From contig JBAZOY010000003.1 of NCBI GenBank assembly GCA_041648505.1, forward strand, positions 30,667 through 94,666: a stretch of DNA of 64,000 nucleotides. Reading direction: 5' to 3'. A model generated the notes under the pieces. That model did not search any database and was not told where the DNA came from. It was given only the letters and a program-made list of their open reading frames with translations. The position numbers and the translations under genes are program-made. Of the stretch, positions 35,149 to 42,851 are shown piece after piece (the stretch's first letter is position 1; every line of letters begins with the position of its first letter). The DNA comes from JBAZOY01 sp041648505 (lineage in GTDB: Bacteria > Desulfobacterota > Syntrophia > Syntrophales > CG2-30-49-12).

Positions 35149-36408
35149 TTACCTCCTCACAATACTCTGGATAGCCTTCAGTGCTGCCCCTGTTGCATCC
35201 TGAACCGATTGTGCAACCCCTGTAGGTTTCTTGACGCAGCCTGCGCCATATATACCTTTTTTAGATGAATCAGAAACGATAAAACCAAATTCGTCACACG
35301 TTAAAGCAATGTTAATCCCTGGTAGCTGGGGAACAATTCCTGTAGCCAGAACAACCATATCGGCCGTGGCTTTAATTTTATCGCCTTTCATCGTATCTTC
35401 CACCTCAACCACCACATCACCGGTTGCGGGGTCCTCTTCGACCTTTGCCACTTTCCCTTTAATCAGGGATACATTTTCATCTTCCGCCACTTTTGTGTAG
35501 AATCCCTCAAACTTGCCGATCGCCCTGACATCTATGTAAAAGATCGTAACCTTTGAGTCCGGATACTGTTCCCTCACGTAAGTGGCCTGTTTGAGAGAAG
35601 CTAAGCAGCATACACTCGAGCAGTAGGGAAGATGGTTTTCATCCCGGGAACCGGCACACTGGACAAAAATGATATTTTTAACTTCTTTTCCATCAGAGGG
35701 TCTAACTATCTTTCCCTCAGTCGGTCCGGAAGGAGATGCCAACCTTTCCATTATTACATTGGTTATCACGTTTTGGCATTTGCCAAAGCCAAGATTATCA
35801 ATTTTTGTTGCATCATAAGGATCCCAGCCTGTGGCAACAATTACCGCCCCGACTTTAACCGTCATGGTCTCCTGTTTCATATCAAGATCAATAGCGTCGT
35901 ATTTACAAGCCTCCAGACACTTCTTGGCTTCGTCTGTTCCGATAATTTCGGGGGCTATCATGTATCTCATCGGAAAAGCCAGCGGATGAGGAATATATGC
36001 AGCCTTGATTTTATCAATCCCATAATTAAGCTTATTTGGTATTTCTGTAACGCATACCTCGGCACACTTTCCGCATGCAGTACAGTTTTCATTAACGTAA
36101 CGGGGATTTATCTTGATTGTTGCCTCGAAATCCCCCTCTACACCGGAAATCGCTTCCACCTCCGCCATGGTAAAACACTGGATATTCGGATTTTTCTTTA
36201 TCCTTTTGAAGTTAATCTCCAGTCCGCATGTTGGAGGGCAGAGCTTGGTATAGTATTTGTTGATCCTCGCCACTCTTCCGCCCAGAAAAGGCTCTTTTTC
36301 CACGAGGATGACCTTGTATCCTGCTTCCGCAGCTTCCACAGCCGTGGTAAGCCCGCTGATCCCCCCCCCAATAACAAGAATACTACCAGAAACGTTTGTC
36401 TCCGCCAT
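35149..36408 (-). CDS. qmoA: QmoA, HdrA-like flavoprotein subunit
   Basis: 419 residues, HdrA-like. N-terminal FAD motif VIGGGISGLTTAVEAAEAG, then a conserved region YYTKLCPPTCGLEINFKRI, a cysteine-rich segment (CTACGKCAEVC) and the C-terminal GCVKKPTGVAQSVQDATGAA typical of HdrA-type flavoproteins. It works with QmoB and QmoC in electron delivery to AprBA. It begins after AAGGAGG and lies 76 bp downstream of the YkgJ-like gene, not directly after aprA as in many sulfate reducers. Confidence 0.96.
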   Translation of the reverse strand: MAETNVSGSILVIGGGISGLTTAVEAAEAGYKVILVEKEPFLGGRVARINKYYTKLCPPTCGLEINFKRIKKNPNIQCFTMAEVEAISGVEGDFEATIKINPRYVNENCTACGKCAEVCVTEIPNKLNYGIDKIKAAYIPHPLAFPMRYMIAPEIIGTDEAKKCLEACKYDAIDLDMKQETMTVKVGAVIVATGWDPYDATKIDNLGFGKCQNVITNVIMERLASPSGPTEGKIVRPSDGKEVKNIIFVQCAGSRDENHLPYCSSVCCLASLKQATYVREQYPDSKVTIFYIDVRAIGKFEGFYTKVAEDENVSLIKGKVAKVEEDPATGDVVVEVEDTMKGDKIKATADMVVLATGIVPQLPGINIALTCDEFGFIVSDSSKKGIYGAGCVKKPTGVAQSVQDATGAALKAIQSIVRR

Positions 36409-36484
36409 GTTTCCTCCTTGTAAGTTTCAAGCTTCGAATCTCTTTATTACTTAATTACTTGCAACTTAAAAAATTAACGCATTA

Positions 36485-37309
36485 TTACAAACCCAGATTT
36501 TTTCTTTTCTCTTCAAGGACAGTCTCCTTTACCTTCAGAGTGTTCTCTTGAAATAAACTGAACCTAATCCACCTGTACCCGAATTCGAGGAGATCTTCCT
36601 CGTTTGATTTAATATTTCCCATCGTCCTCTCATCTATATCAAAAAGATTAAAGAACCTGCTTCCCAAAATGAACCTCCTGAATCTGTCAATATCGTAACA
36701 AGCCATGTAAAACATATTAGTCTTCTCAGGAGTCAGGCGGCCCCCTCCAAGAAAAAAACTGTGCAACGTAATATCCTTATAGGAGTTTCCCTTTAATTCG
36801 TAATCATTTACACCTTGATTCTTTTTCCATCCCTCTATGGTCCGCTTTTCCCCATCGTCGAATCCTAAACAGGAAAATTCCTGATCCACGATGAAATAAA
36901 ATTCCTCCCATTCCGACGAATGGTTTTTATCAGGAGAGGCCATCCCTATTGGATACATCCGGCAAGACCATGGCCTGTCCTCGTATATACCACAACCCTC
37001 CTCACTCACAAAGGGACATCTCTTTAGTTCGTCTTCTCTCATTTTTAATATAACCGTGGGGAACCCTCTACCATCCAGAGTTATAGCCGTGGTAAACTTT
37101 TTTAAAAATTCTTCCGAGCTTATTTTCAACCTTCTCTTCATCCGGAGAATATCGTACGGTGTAAGAAAGATGTTTACATCAGCGCAACATTTGGTGAAAC
37201 AGCTAAGGCCCTTATGACAGGAAAAATTAAAGGTATCCTTCAGCGAAAGTTTGGGAGAATCTTTCAAGATAGTCTGCTTCCACTTTGCGAAGGCATTCGC
37301 ATCGGTCAT
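36485..37309 (-). CDS. YkgJ-like cysteine-cluster protein between apr and qmo
   Basis: 274 residues. The start is taken at 37309 (MTDANAFAKW) with GGAG upstream; a longer reading to 37384 overlaps the aprA terminator region. It has the YkgJ-type metal cluster pattern: FNFSCHKGLSCFTKCCADVN, then LTPYDILRMKRRL, and CPFVSEEGCGIYEDRPWSCR. Such proteins bind zinc or an iron-sulfur cluster through these cysteines; the function is unknown. It lies downstream of the aprA terminator and upstream of qmoA, so it may be read with qmoABC and could help assemble or regulate the complex. Confidence 0.8.
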   Translation of the reverse strand: MTDANAFAKWKQTILKDSPKLSLKDTFNFSCHKGLSCFTKCCADVNIFLTPYDILRMKRRLKISSEEFLKKFTTAITLDGRGFPTVILKMREDELKRCPFVSEEGCGIYEDRPWSCRMYPIGMASPDKNHSSEWEEFYFIVDQEFSCLGFDDGEKRTIEGWKKNQGVNDYELKGNSYKDITLHSFFLGGGRLTPEKTNMFYMACYDIDRFRRFILGSRFFNLFDIDERTMGNIKSNEEDLLEFGYRWIRFSLFQENTLKVKETVLEEKRKNLGL

Positions 37310-37398
37310 AATTATCACATCTCCGTAACAGATCACGGGGAGCGGGGAAGCGCGTGTACCACACCGTTTCCCGATCCCGGTCATCTGTCACAATAAAG

Positions 37399-37441
37399 AA
37401 TAATCCACCGGGGGAGAACGTTTTCCCCTCGGTGGATTATT
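37399..37441 (-). terminator. Rho-independent terminator after aprA
   Basis: A long perfect inverted repeat: AATAATCCACCG at 37399-37410 pairs with CGGTGGATTATT at 37430-37441, and GGGGA/TCCCC pairs extend it inside with one bulge around an eight-base loop. Read on the minus strand it is followed by T-rich sequence (TTATTCTTTATTG). It lies 12 bp behind the aprA stop, so it should end most aprBA transcripts before the YkgJ-like gene and qmoABC. Confidence 0.85.
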
Positions 37442-37452
37442 GACTTCTTCTA

Positions 37453-39336
37453 TCAGTCAATCAAGGGTTTGATTTCTTTCTTTGACATTTCCCATTCATT
37501 TGTCTTGGGATTCCACCTGCAGTTGGCAAAAACCTTCCAGTTTTTATCGTCCATCTTTGGCATATCTGCCCTGAAGTAGTAACCCGGCCATCTTGTTTCC
37601 TCACGGAAAAGTACCGTCCTGGTGTGCGCCTCAGCCTGCCACATCCTGTGGACGTTTTCCCAGCATCTCATCAGTTCATGGAGATCAGCGGCACCCAGCT
37701 TATCCGCATCCTCTTTCAGGAAGGCCAATAGTGTAAGGCCCCTCTCAAGTGCTTTCGTATTGGTGGTAAAGGCACTTGACACACCGCCAACGTATTCGTC
37801 CATGATTTTCTGCAACCTGAACATGAACTGCATGGGTTTAATAAAATTGGGGTTCACGTCCGAATCCGAGATACCTTTAGTCTGCTCGTAAAGCTCCAGT
37901 GGTTTCATTATAGCCTTTTTCAGTTCCTCTACCTTTGTCGCATCTAGATTGGGCTGGGTGTTGTTATCCACGATAAAGGCAAGAGCACCCTTAGCGGCGA
38001 TCCGTCCTTCTGCATGGGAACCGTCGGAGAACTTATGAGATGATGCCCCTGAGGCATCACCGGCACAGAAGATGCCCTTAATGGTAGCCATCCTGTTGTA
38101 ACCCCAGAAGTATCCCTTGGAAGCAAGATCCTCAGGACCGCTGACCCATGTCCCGGATGCACCGGAATGGGAACCGATAAAGTAAGGCTCACAGGCGGCG
38201 ATTTCCGACGCCTGTTCTTCAGGAGCAATGTTGCTGCCGGCCCACAGAATTGCCTGGGAAATGGTCATATCCAAGAAGTCTTCCCAAGCCTCGGACTCAA
38301 CCTCTCTCATCTTTTTCTTCCTTGCTTTTTCATCAGGAGCCGCATCAATGATCTTCTTCAGGGCCTCTTCCGTTCTCATTAAGAGAGGACCTTTTCCTTC
38401 GTTGACATCGAGCATACCCAGGTAGTTTCGAAGATTAGCCGGTATGGGTTTTGCCAGGCCATAGGGTGCCCAATTCTTCAGTTCTTCCGCCCTTTCTACC
38501 ATATACTCACCACCAAGGGCGTTTGTTGCCCTGGATTTGAAGAGGAGGAACCAGGCTCCAACAGGACCATAAGCATCCTTGAACCTGACCGGGATAAACC
38601 GAACTTCCTGGCAGGTCATCTCACAGCCGGACTTCAGGGTGAAGTATGCACTTGAACCGGTGTTAAACGGAGGATACCACGACCTCCCCAGCCCCTCTCC
38701 GGTTGACCTGGGCTTAAAGACATGCACCGCACCACCCATAGCACACAGTACAGCCTTGGCCTTGAATACATATATCTTCTCTTCCCTTACATCAAATCCA
38801 ATTGCCCCTGCAACCCTGTCTCCATCCATCAGGGGTTCAACAATGAATACCCTCTCGAAGATCTGACCGTTTTCACCGAGTGTCGCCATTGCATTCTTGG
38901 CGGCCTCTGCAACAATGACTTTATACGATTCACCGTTAATCATGAGCTGCCAGCGTCCTTCGTGGACATACTTTCCATTCTCATCCTTCCAGATGGGCAA
39001 ACCCCATTTTTCAAAGAGGTGAACGGAGGAATCCACGTGACGGGCGATGTCGTAAACCAGATCTTCCCTGGAGACTCCCATCAGGTCATTCCTGACATAG
39101 TGAACATAATCCTCTGCGGTATTTTCACCATCTCTGATGCCTACATACTGGTTCAGGGCGGAAAGGCCCATGGCTACGGCACCGCTCCTGTCCATGACGG
39201 CCTTGTCTACTACAGTTACTTTGAGGCCGTGTTTCTTTGCCCAGTATGCCGCCTCTGTAGCTGCACCACAGGCTGCCATACCACCACCGATAATCAACAG
39301 ATCGGTAGTTACTTCAACTGTTTCAAAATGATGCAT
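37453..39336 (-). CDS. aprA: AprA, adenylylsulfate (APS) reductase alpha subunit
   Basis: 627 residues. FAD-containing catalytic subunit that reduces APS to sulfite and AMP. It has the N-terminal FAD motif LIIGGGMAACGAATEA, the active-site region GRSWYPPFNTGSS and the block GSHSGASGTWVSGPEDLASK, together with RWPGYYFRADMP near the C-terminus, all typical of dissimilatory AprA. It starts 18 bp after aprB with AGGAGGTG. A strong terminator follows. Complete, no anomalies. Confidence 0.98.
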   Translation of the reverse strand: MHHFETVEVTTDLLIIGGGMAACGAATEAAYWAKKHGLKVTVVDKAVMDRSGAVAMGLSALNQYVGIRDGENTAEDYVHYVRNDLMGVSREDLVYDIARHVDSSVHLFEKWGLPIWKDENGKYVHEGRWQLMINGESYKVIVAEAAKNAMATLGENGQIFERVFIVEPLMDGDRVAGAIGFDVREEKIYVFKAKAVLCAMGGAVHVFKPRSTGEGLGRSWYPPFNTGSSAYFTLKSGCEMTCQEVRFIPVRFKDAYGPVGAWFLLFKSRATNALGGEYMVERAEELKNWAPYGLAKPIPANLRNYLGMLDVNEGKGPLLMRTEEALKKIIDAAPDEKARKKKMREVESEAWEDFLDMTISQAILWAGSNIAPEEQASEIAACEPYFIGSHSGASGTWVSGPEDLASKGYFWGYNRMATIKGIFCAGDASGASSHKFSDGSHAEGRIAAKGALAFIVDNNTQPNLDATKVEELKKAIMKPLELYEQTKGISDSDVNPNFIKPMQFMFRLQKIMDEYVGGVSSAFTTNTKALERGLTLLAFLKEDADKLGAADLHELMRCWENVHRMWQAEAHTRTVLFREETRWPGYYFRADMPKMDDKNWKVFANCRWNPKTNEWEMSKKEIKPLID

Positions 39337-39354
39337 ATCTTACACCTCCTCAGG

Positions 39355-39795
39355 TTATTTTATTGTGGGAACTGCCGGAAGACCTAACGATGAAGGCTCC
39401 GTAAACAATACCTGACTCTTAAGATCATCAGAGCCGGTCTCCCATCCACCATCGGGCACGGCTGAACCTTCGGGAGTAGTCCTGATGGGGAACTTGAAAC
39501 GTTTCAACGTCCCGTTCCTGAACTTAACTGTCCACATGATATCTTCCGATCCCCTCAGAGGTACGCACGATGCCCCCATCGGTACAAAATCAGCATAGCC
39601 TCTTACGTCGACAGCCTGCTGCGGGCAGATTTTAACACAGTTGTAACATTCCCAGCACATTTCAGGCGCGCGGTTGTATCCTTTCATCGTTTCTTTATTC
39701 AGCACCATCAGATCGTTCGGACATATGTGCATACAAGCCGTCTTATCCTGCCCTTTGCAGCCATCACACTTTTCCATTATGACATAACTTGGCAT
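39355..39795 (-). CDS. aprB: AprB, APS reductase beta (iron-sulfur) subunit
   Basis: 146 residues with two [4Fe-4S] clusters: the cysteines of CDGCKGQDKTACMHICP and CWECYNCVKICPQQAVD. The insertion in the first motif is typical of AprB. The C-terminal arm that wraps around AprA is present. It passes electrons from Qmo to the FAD of AprA. It begins after AGGAGGT. No sat gene (ATP sulfurylase) is present next to it or elsewhere in the window. Confidence 0.98.
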   Translation of the reverse strand: MPSYVIMEKCDGCKGQDKTACMHICPNDLMVLNKETMKGYNRAPEMCWECYNCVKICPQQAVDVRGYADFVPMGASCVPLRGSEDIMWTVKFRNGTLKRFKFPIRTTPEGSAVPDGGWETGSDDLKSQVLFTEPSSLGLPAVPTIK

Positions 39796-39981
39796 AACTT
39801 TTTACCTCCTAAAATAGTTTCTTTTTACGATCACTATTATGATTTATCTCCTTTACTCCTATCGATTACCGCTGTTCCTTTACCACCTCCCTTCAAATTG
39901 TACTTCATCCTCCACCACCTTGCTTACTAGTCCTGTTTCTTAATGAATTCCTAGACGTGTGATTTTTTCTCCACTATCAAA

Positions 39982-40142
39982 TCAAAAATCCTGGCCCTTC
40001 CGAGGAAGAACCTCGATAATCTTTGCTGTGGTAATATCGAGTTTTATCGTAGGAAAACGCTTCAGTACTGCATCACCAGCGTAGTATATTATCAGCTTTA
40101 AACCAGCCAGCTCACATATATATGCCCAACCGATGGCTTAAT
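39982..40142 (-). pseudogene. Possible disrupted small gene between ferredoxin and aprB
   Basis: In the 385-bp gap 39796-40180 a minus-strand frame of 50 codons reads like protein (for example ITTAKIIEVLPRKGQDF at its end) but has no start codon after an upstream stop. A neighbouring frame behind a GAGGAG site reads KPSVGHIYVSWLV and ends near 40105, where a one-base shift would join the two. This fits a small gene with a frameshift or a sequence error. The rest of the gap up to aprB shows only the aprB ribosome site; no clear promoter was found. Confidence 0.35.
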
Positions 40143-40180
40143 TTTCTATACTTCTCCTCGTCCTTTACTCAAATGAAGTT

Positions 40181-40372
40181 TTACCCCTCCTCAACGGTTA
40201 CGGCTTTCTGTTCGCACACTTCCATGCATGTTTCGCAACCGATACATTCATCCTGGTTGACCGGATCCGATTTGCCGTCATCACCAATCACAAAGACCTC
40301 TACCGGGCAATTCTCAACACATGCCCCATCTCCATCGCATTTTTCTTTGTCAACCGTTACTACATAAGCCAT
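40181..40372 (-). CDS. Ferredoxin, two [4Fe-4S]-type
   Basis: 63 residues when started at 40372 (MAYVVTVD), which follows AAAGGGGGTGA; a GTG 12 bp upstream overlaps that ribosome site. Two cluster motifs: CDGDGACVENCPVEV and CIGCETCMEVCEQKA. The first has a Gly-Asp insertion (C-x4-... form) so one cluster may be [3Fe-4S] or atypical. It lies 72 bp after dsrP and before aprB, between the sulfite and APS reductase gene sets, so it is a likely electron carrier for one of them. Confidence 0.88.
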   Translation of the reverse strand: MAYVVTVDKEKCDGDGACVENCPVEVFVIGDDGKSDPVNQDECIGCETCMEVCEQKAVTVEEG

Positions 40373-40444
40373 TGCCTCTATCACCCCCTTTATATCTTTA
40401 ATACACCAAACTATCTGCGTAAATTTGCCATTTAATATTTTTAC

Positions 40445-41602
40445 CTATGCCGATATCTCTTCCTTGATGGCAACAGCTATCTTGTAAAGAACGGTAAGTA
40501 TTAAAAAACCCATCGCCCAAATTCCAAGGGTGATCATCACCTCAGGTCCAGTAGGCGTATACTCAAATACCCTGCCCAAAGGCGAGGGGATAAAGCCGGT
40601 TATAACCAGACCCAGTCCCTTCTCTATCCATAGGGAGACAAACACTGCCACACAGGCCACGGCAAGAATTCCTTCTCTCTTCCGGGTGTGAGGGTTAATC
40701 AGGAGTATAAGGGAAAGAAAGGCAAGTATCACAGAAGTCCACATCCATGGCACAAGTTTTCCATGTCCCTCTAATCCTACAAAAAGATACTTGAAGTGGT
40801 GCATATGCTCTGGTAGGCCGCTGTAGAAAACTGTAAAGATCTCAAGCAGCACAAAAAACACGCTGACCGCCATCGCATAAGCAATTACCTTGGCAAGATT
40901 TTGTATGGCTTCCTTCCCCGGATCAAATTTGGTAAACCTTCTTATGATAAAACACAGCATAATGAGAAGGGCCGGTCCTGTAGCAAATGCCGAAGCCAAA
41001 AAACGAGGAGCCATAATGGCGGTGAGCCAGAAACCCCTCCCCGGAAGGCCGGCATAAATAAAGGCAGTAACGGTATGAATACTAACCGCCCATGGTATAG
41101 AGAGATATATCAGTGGCTTCACCCATGCAGGCGGTGGCACTGATTTTCGCTCAGATGATAAAACGGTCCAGCCAATCACAATATTCAGAACGAGGTAACC
41201 ATTCAAGACTATCATATCCCAAAATAGTATTGAACTGGGAGACGGGTAGAGCAATACGTTAAAAGCCCGCCCCGGCTGACCAAGGTCTGCAATAATGAAA
41301 GTCAGGCACATTGCAACACAGGCTACGGCCAGAAACTCCCCTAAAATGGTGATCTTTCCGAAGGCTTTGTAGTTATGCAGATAATATGGCAAAACTACCA
41401 TGACTGCCGAAGCAGCAACACCCACAAGAAAGGTAAACTGGGTAATATAGAGTCCCCAGGAAACATCCCTGCTCATTCCAGTTATCCCCAACCCCAAACT
41501 CAACTGCCTGAGGTAAAAATAAAAGCCTCCTCCGATAACAATGAGCAAAAGAATAACCAATCCATAGTATTTTTTACTTCCGATGAGCGCCTTCTCTAAC
41601 AT
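40445..41602 (-). CDS. dsrP: DsrP, NrfD-like integral membrane subunit of DsrMKJOP
   Basis: 385 residues, about ten membrane helices, NrfD/PsrC family. It is the second quinone-interacting membrane subunit of the DsrMKJOP complex. Recognisable features are WGLYITQFTFLVGVAASAVM in the first helices and HTVTAFIYAGLPGRGFW in the middle. It is last in dsrMKJOP, 6 bp after dsrO, with GAGGA ahead of the start. Normal length. Confidence 0.95.
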   Translation of the reverse strand: MLEKALIGSKKYYGLVILLLIVIGGGFYFYLRQLSLGLGITGMSRDVSWGLYITQFTFLVGVAASAVMVVLPYYLHNYKAFGKITILGEFLAVACVAMCLTFIIADLGQPGRAFNVLLYPSPSSILFWDMIVLNGYLVLNIVIGWTVLSSERKSVPPPAWVKPLIYLSIPWAVSIHTVTAFIYAGLPGRGFWLTAIMAPRFLASAFATGPALLIMLCFIIRRFTKFDPGKEAIQNLAKVIAYAMAVSVFFVLLEIFTVFYSGLPEHMHHFKYLFVGLEGHGKLVPWMWTSVILAFLSLILLINPHTRKREGILAVACVAVFVSLWIEKGLGLVITGFIPSPLGRVFEYTPTGPEVMITLGIWAMGFLILTVLYKIAVAIKEEISA

Positions 41603-41608
41603 AATTCC

Positions 41609-42370
41609 TCACACAATATAGTAGATTTGTGGTCCTGTACCCAGTTCTGGTTTTCGTCGAATGGTGTGGCCTGAATGGAGAACGTTACCAACTTCCGTAT
41701 CAGAATCTTTCAGGTTACCAAAAAGCAATGCTTTTTCTTTACACGCTTCTACACACGCCGGGATAAGCCCTTTGGCGAGGCGTTCCTCACAGAAATTACA
41801 TTTCTCCACCACTCCCCTCGTCCTTGTTGGAAATTCCGGGTTAATTTTTTTGATAAAGGGCCGGGGATCCTTCCAGTTTAAACTCCTTGACCCATAAGGA
41901 CACGCAGCCATGCAGAATCTGCAACCAATACAACGATGATAGTCCATCATGACAATCCCGTCTTTTCTTTTAAAGGTAGCCTTTGTAGGACAAACCCTTA
42001 CGCAAGGAGGGTTGTCACAGTGATTACACAATACAACAACAGGCTTCTTACCTCTGGTAATAAACTCCTGTTCCTGTTCGGGAAATGTTTTCTCGTAGAG
42101 CTCAGTCCATATCCATTTGACCTCATCCTTAGGATTGCCGATATCGGGGACGTTATGGACACTGTGACAGGCATCGATACAGTCCCTGCATCCCTCCTTA
42201 CACTTGTTCATATCGACAATCATGGCCAGTTTTTTTCCTGCGAGAACATCAGCTTTGGTTGAAGCTTCTACCAGATCACCTCTCAGAAGCACATCACAAA
42301 GAGGCTTGGCAGCAAAACCAAGTATCCCAATACCTCCTATTTTTAAAAAACCTCTTCTGTCGGTCTTCAT
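41609..42370 (-). CDS. dsrO: DsrO, periplasmic iron-sulfur subunit of DsrMKJOP
   Basis: 253 residues. The start at 42370 (MKTDRRGFLKIGG) gives a twin-arginine signal peptide; the longer upstream reading lies inside dsrJ. Four-cluster ferredoxin domain with cysteines in CKEGCRDCIDACH, CNHCDNPPCVRVCP, CIGCRFCMAACPYG and CNFCEERLAKGLIPACVEAC. It carries electrons between DsrJ and DsrP at the outer face of the membrane. Overlaps dsrJ by 4 bp (ATGA). Confidence 0.95.
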   Translation of the reverse strand: MKTDRRGFLKIGGIGILGFAAKPLCDVLLRGDLVEASTKADVLAGKKLAMIVDMNKCKEGCRDCIDACHSVHNVPDIGNPKDEVKWIWTELYEKTFPEQEQEFITRGKKPVVVLCNHCDNPPCVRVCPTKATFKRKDGIVMMDYHRCIGCRFCMAACPYGSRSLNWKDPRPFIKKINPEFPTRTRGVVEKCNFCEERLAKGLIPACVEACKEKALLFGNLKDSDTEVGNVLHSGHTIRRKPELGTGPQIYYIV

Positions 42371-42753
42371 GACTTTATCTCCTCCGGGACCACGTGGCAA
42401 TCGAAGCAGGTAGGCGTCACCTCCACGTAGTTGTGACACTTATCGCAAAAATCAGCCTTGTTCACATGACATTTCAGACATGTCCTGGATAGACTCATAT
42501 CGTACTTCTTTCCATCGGAAGCTGTATATTCCCTGATATCCTGTCGGACAACAGTCTTTCTCCAATCATCAAGTAATTGCATGTGATTGGCCCTCATGTA
42601 CTCCGTCGACTCCACACACTGCTTTTCTTCGGTTACAATTTTAAGTTCAGGTATATATGCGGCCTTTCCTGCAACTACATTGTACCAGACAGGAAAGGTT
42701 ATCAAACAGAGGAAGATAATTATTCCTGCAATGATCTTACCAGCATCATACAT
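42367..42753 (-). CDS. dsrJ: DsrJ, triheme cytochrome c subunit of DsrMKJOP
   Basis: 128 residues from ATG 42753 (MYDAGKIIAG), which follows AAGGGGGA; an ATG at 42789 overlapping the dsrK stop is the alternative and would add 12 residues encoded by repeat DNA. One N-terminal membrane anchor, then three CxxCH heme motifs: CLKCH, CDKCH and CFDCH. DsrJ is the periplasmic triheme cytochrome of the complex. The three motifs are intact. Confidence 0.94.
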   Translation of the reverse strand: MYDAGKIIAGIIIFLCLITFPVWYNVVAGKAAYIPELKIVTEEKQCVESTEYMRANHMQLLDDWRKTVVRQDIREYTASDGKKYDMSLSRTCLKCHVNKADFCDKCHNYVEVTPTCFDCHVVPEEIKS

Positions 42754-42760
42754 TATCCAT

Positions 42761-42851
42761 ATCCCCCTTCCCTGGTTGCGGTTCACCATGCATTCTCGTT
42801 ATCCTCCTTTCCCGGTCGCGGTTCATCCTCCTTACCTGGCAGTGGTTCACC
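42761..42851. repeat. Three imperfect 24-27 bp tandem units at the dsrK/dsrJ junction
   Basis: Units at 42761-42787, 42801-42824 and 42825-42851. On the minus strand each has the form GAACCxCxxCCxGGxAAGGxGGAT, that is, each contains a ribosome-site-like AAGGAGGAT or AAGGGGGAT. The first unit (plus order) supplies the dsrJ ribosome site and holds the dsrK stop; the other two are inside dsrK and give it the repetitive tail PLPGKEDEPRPGKED. It appears to be duplication of a translation-start region into the upstream coding sequence. Confidence 0.75.
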
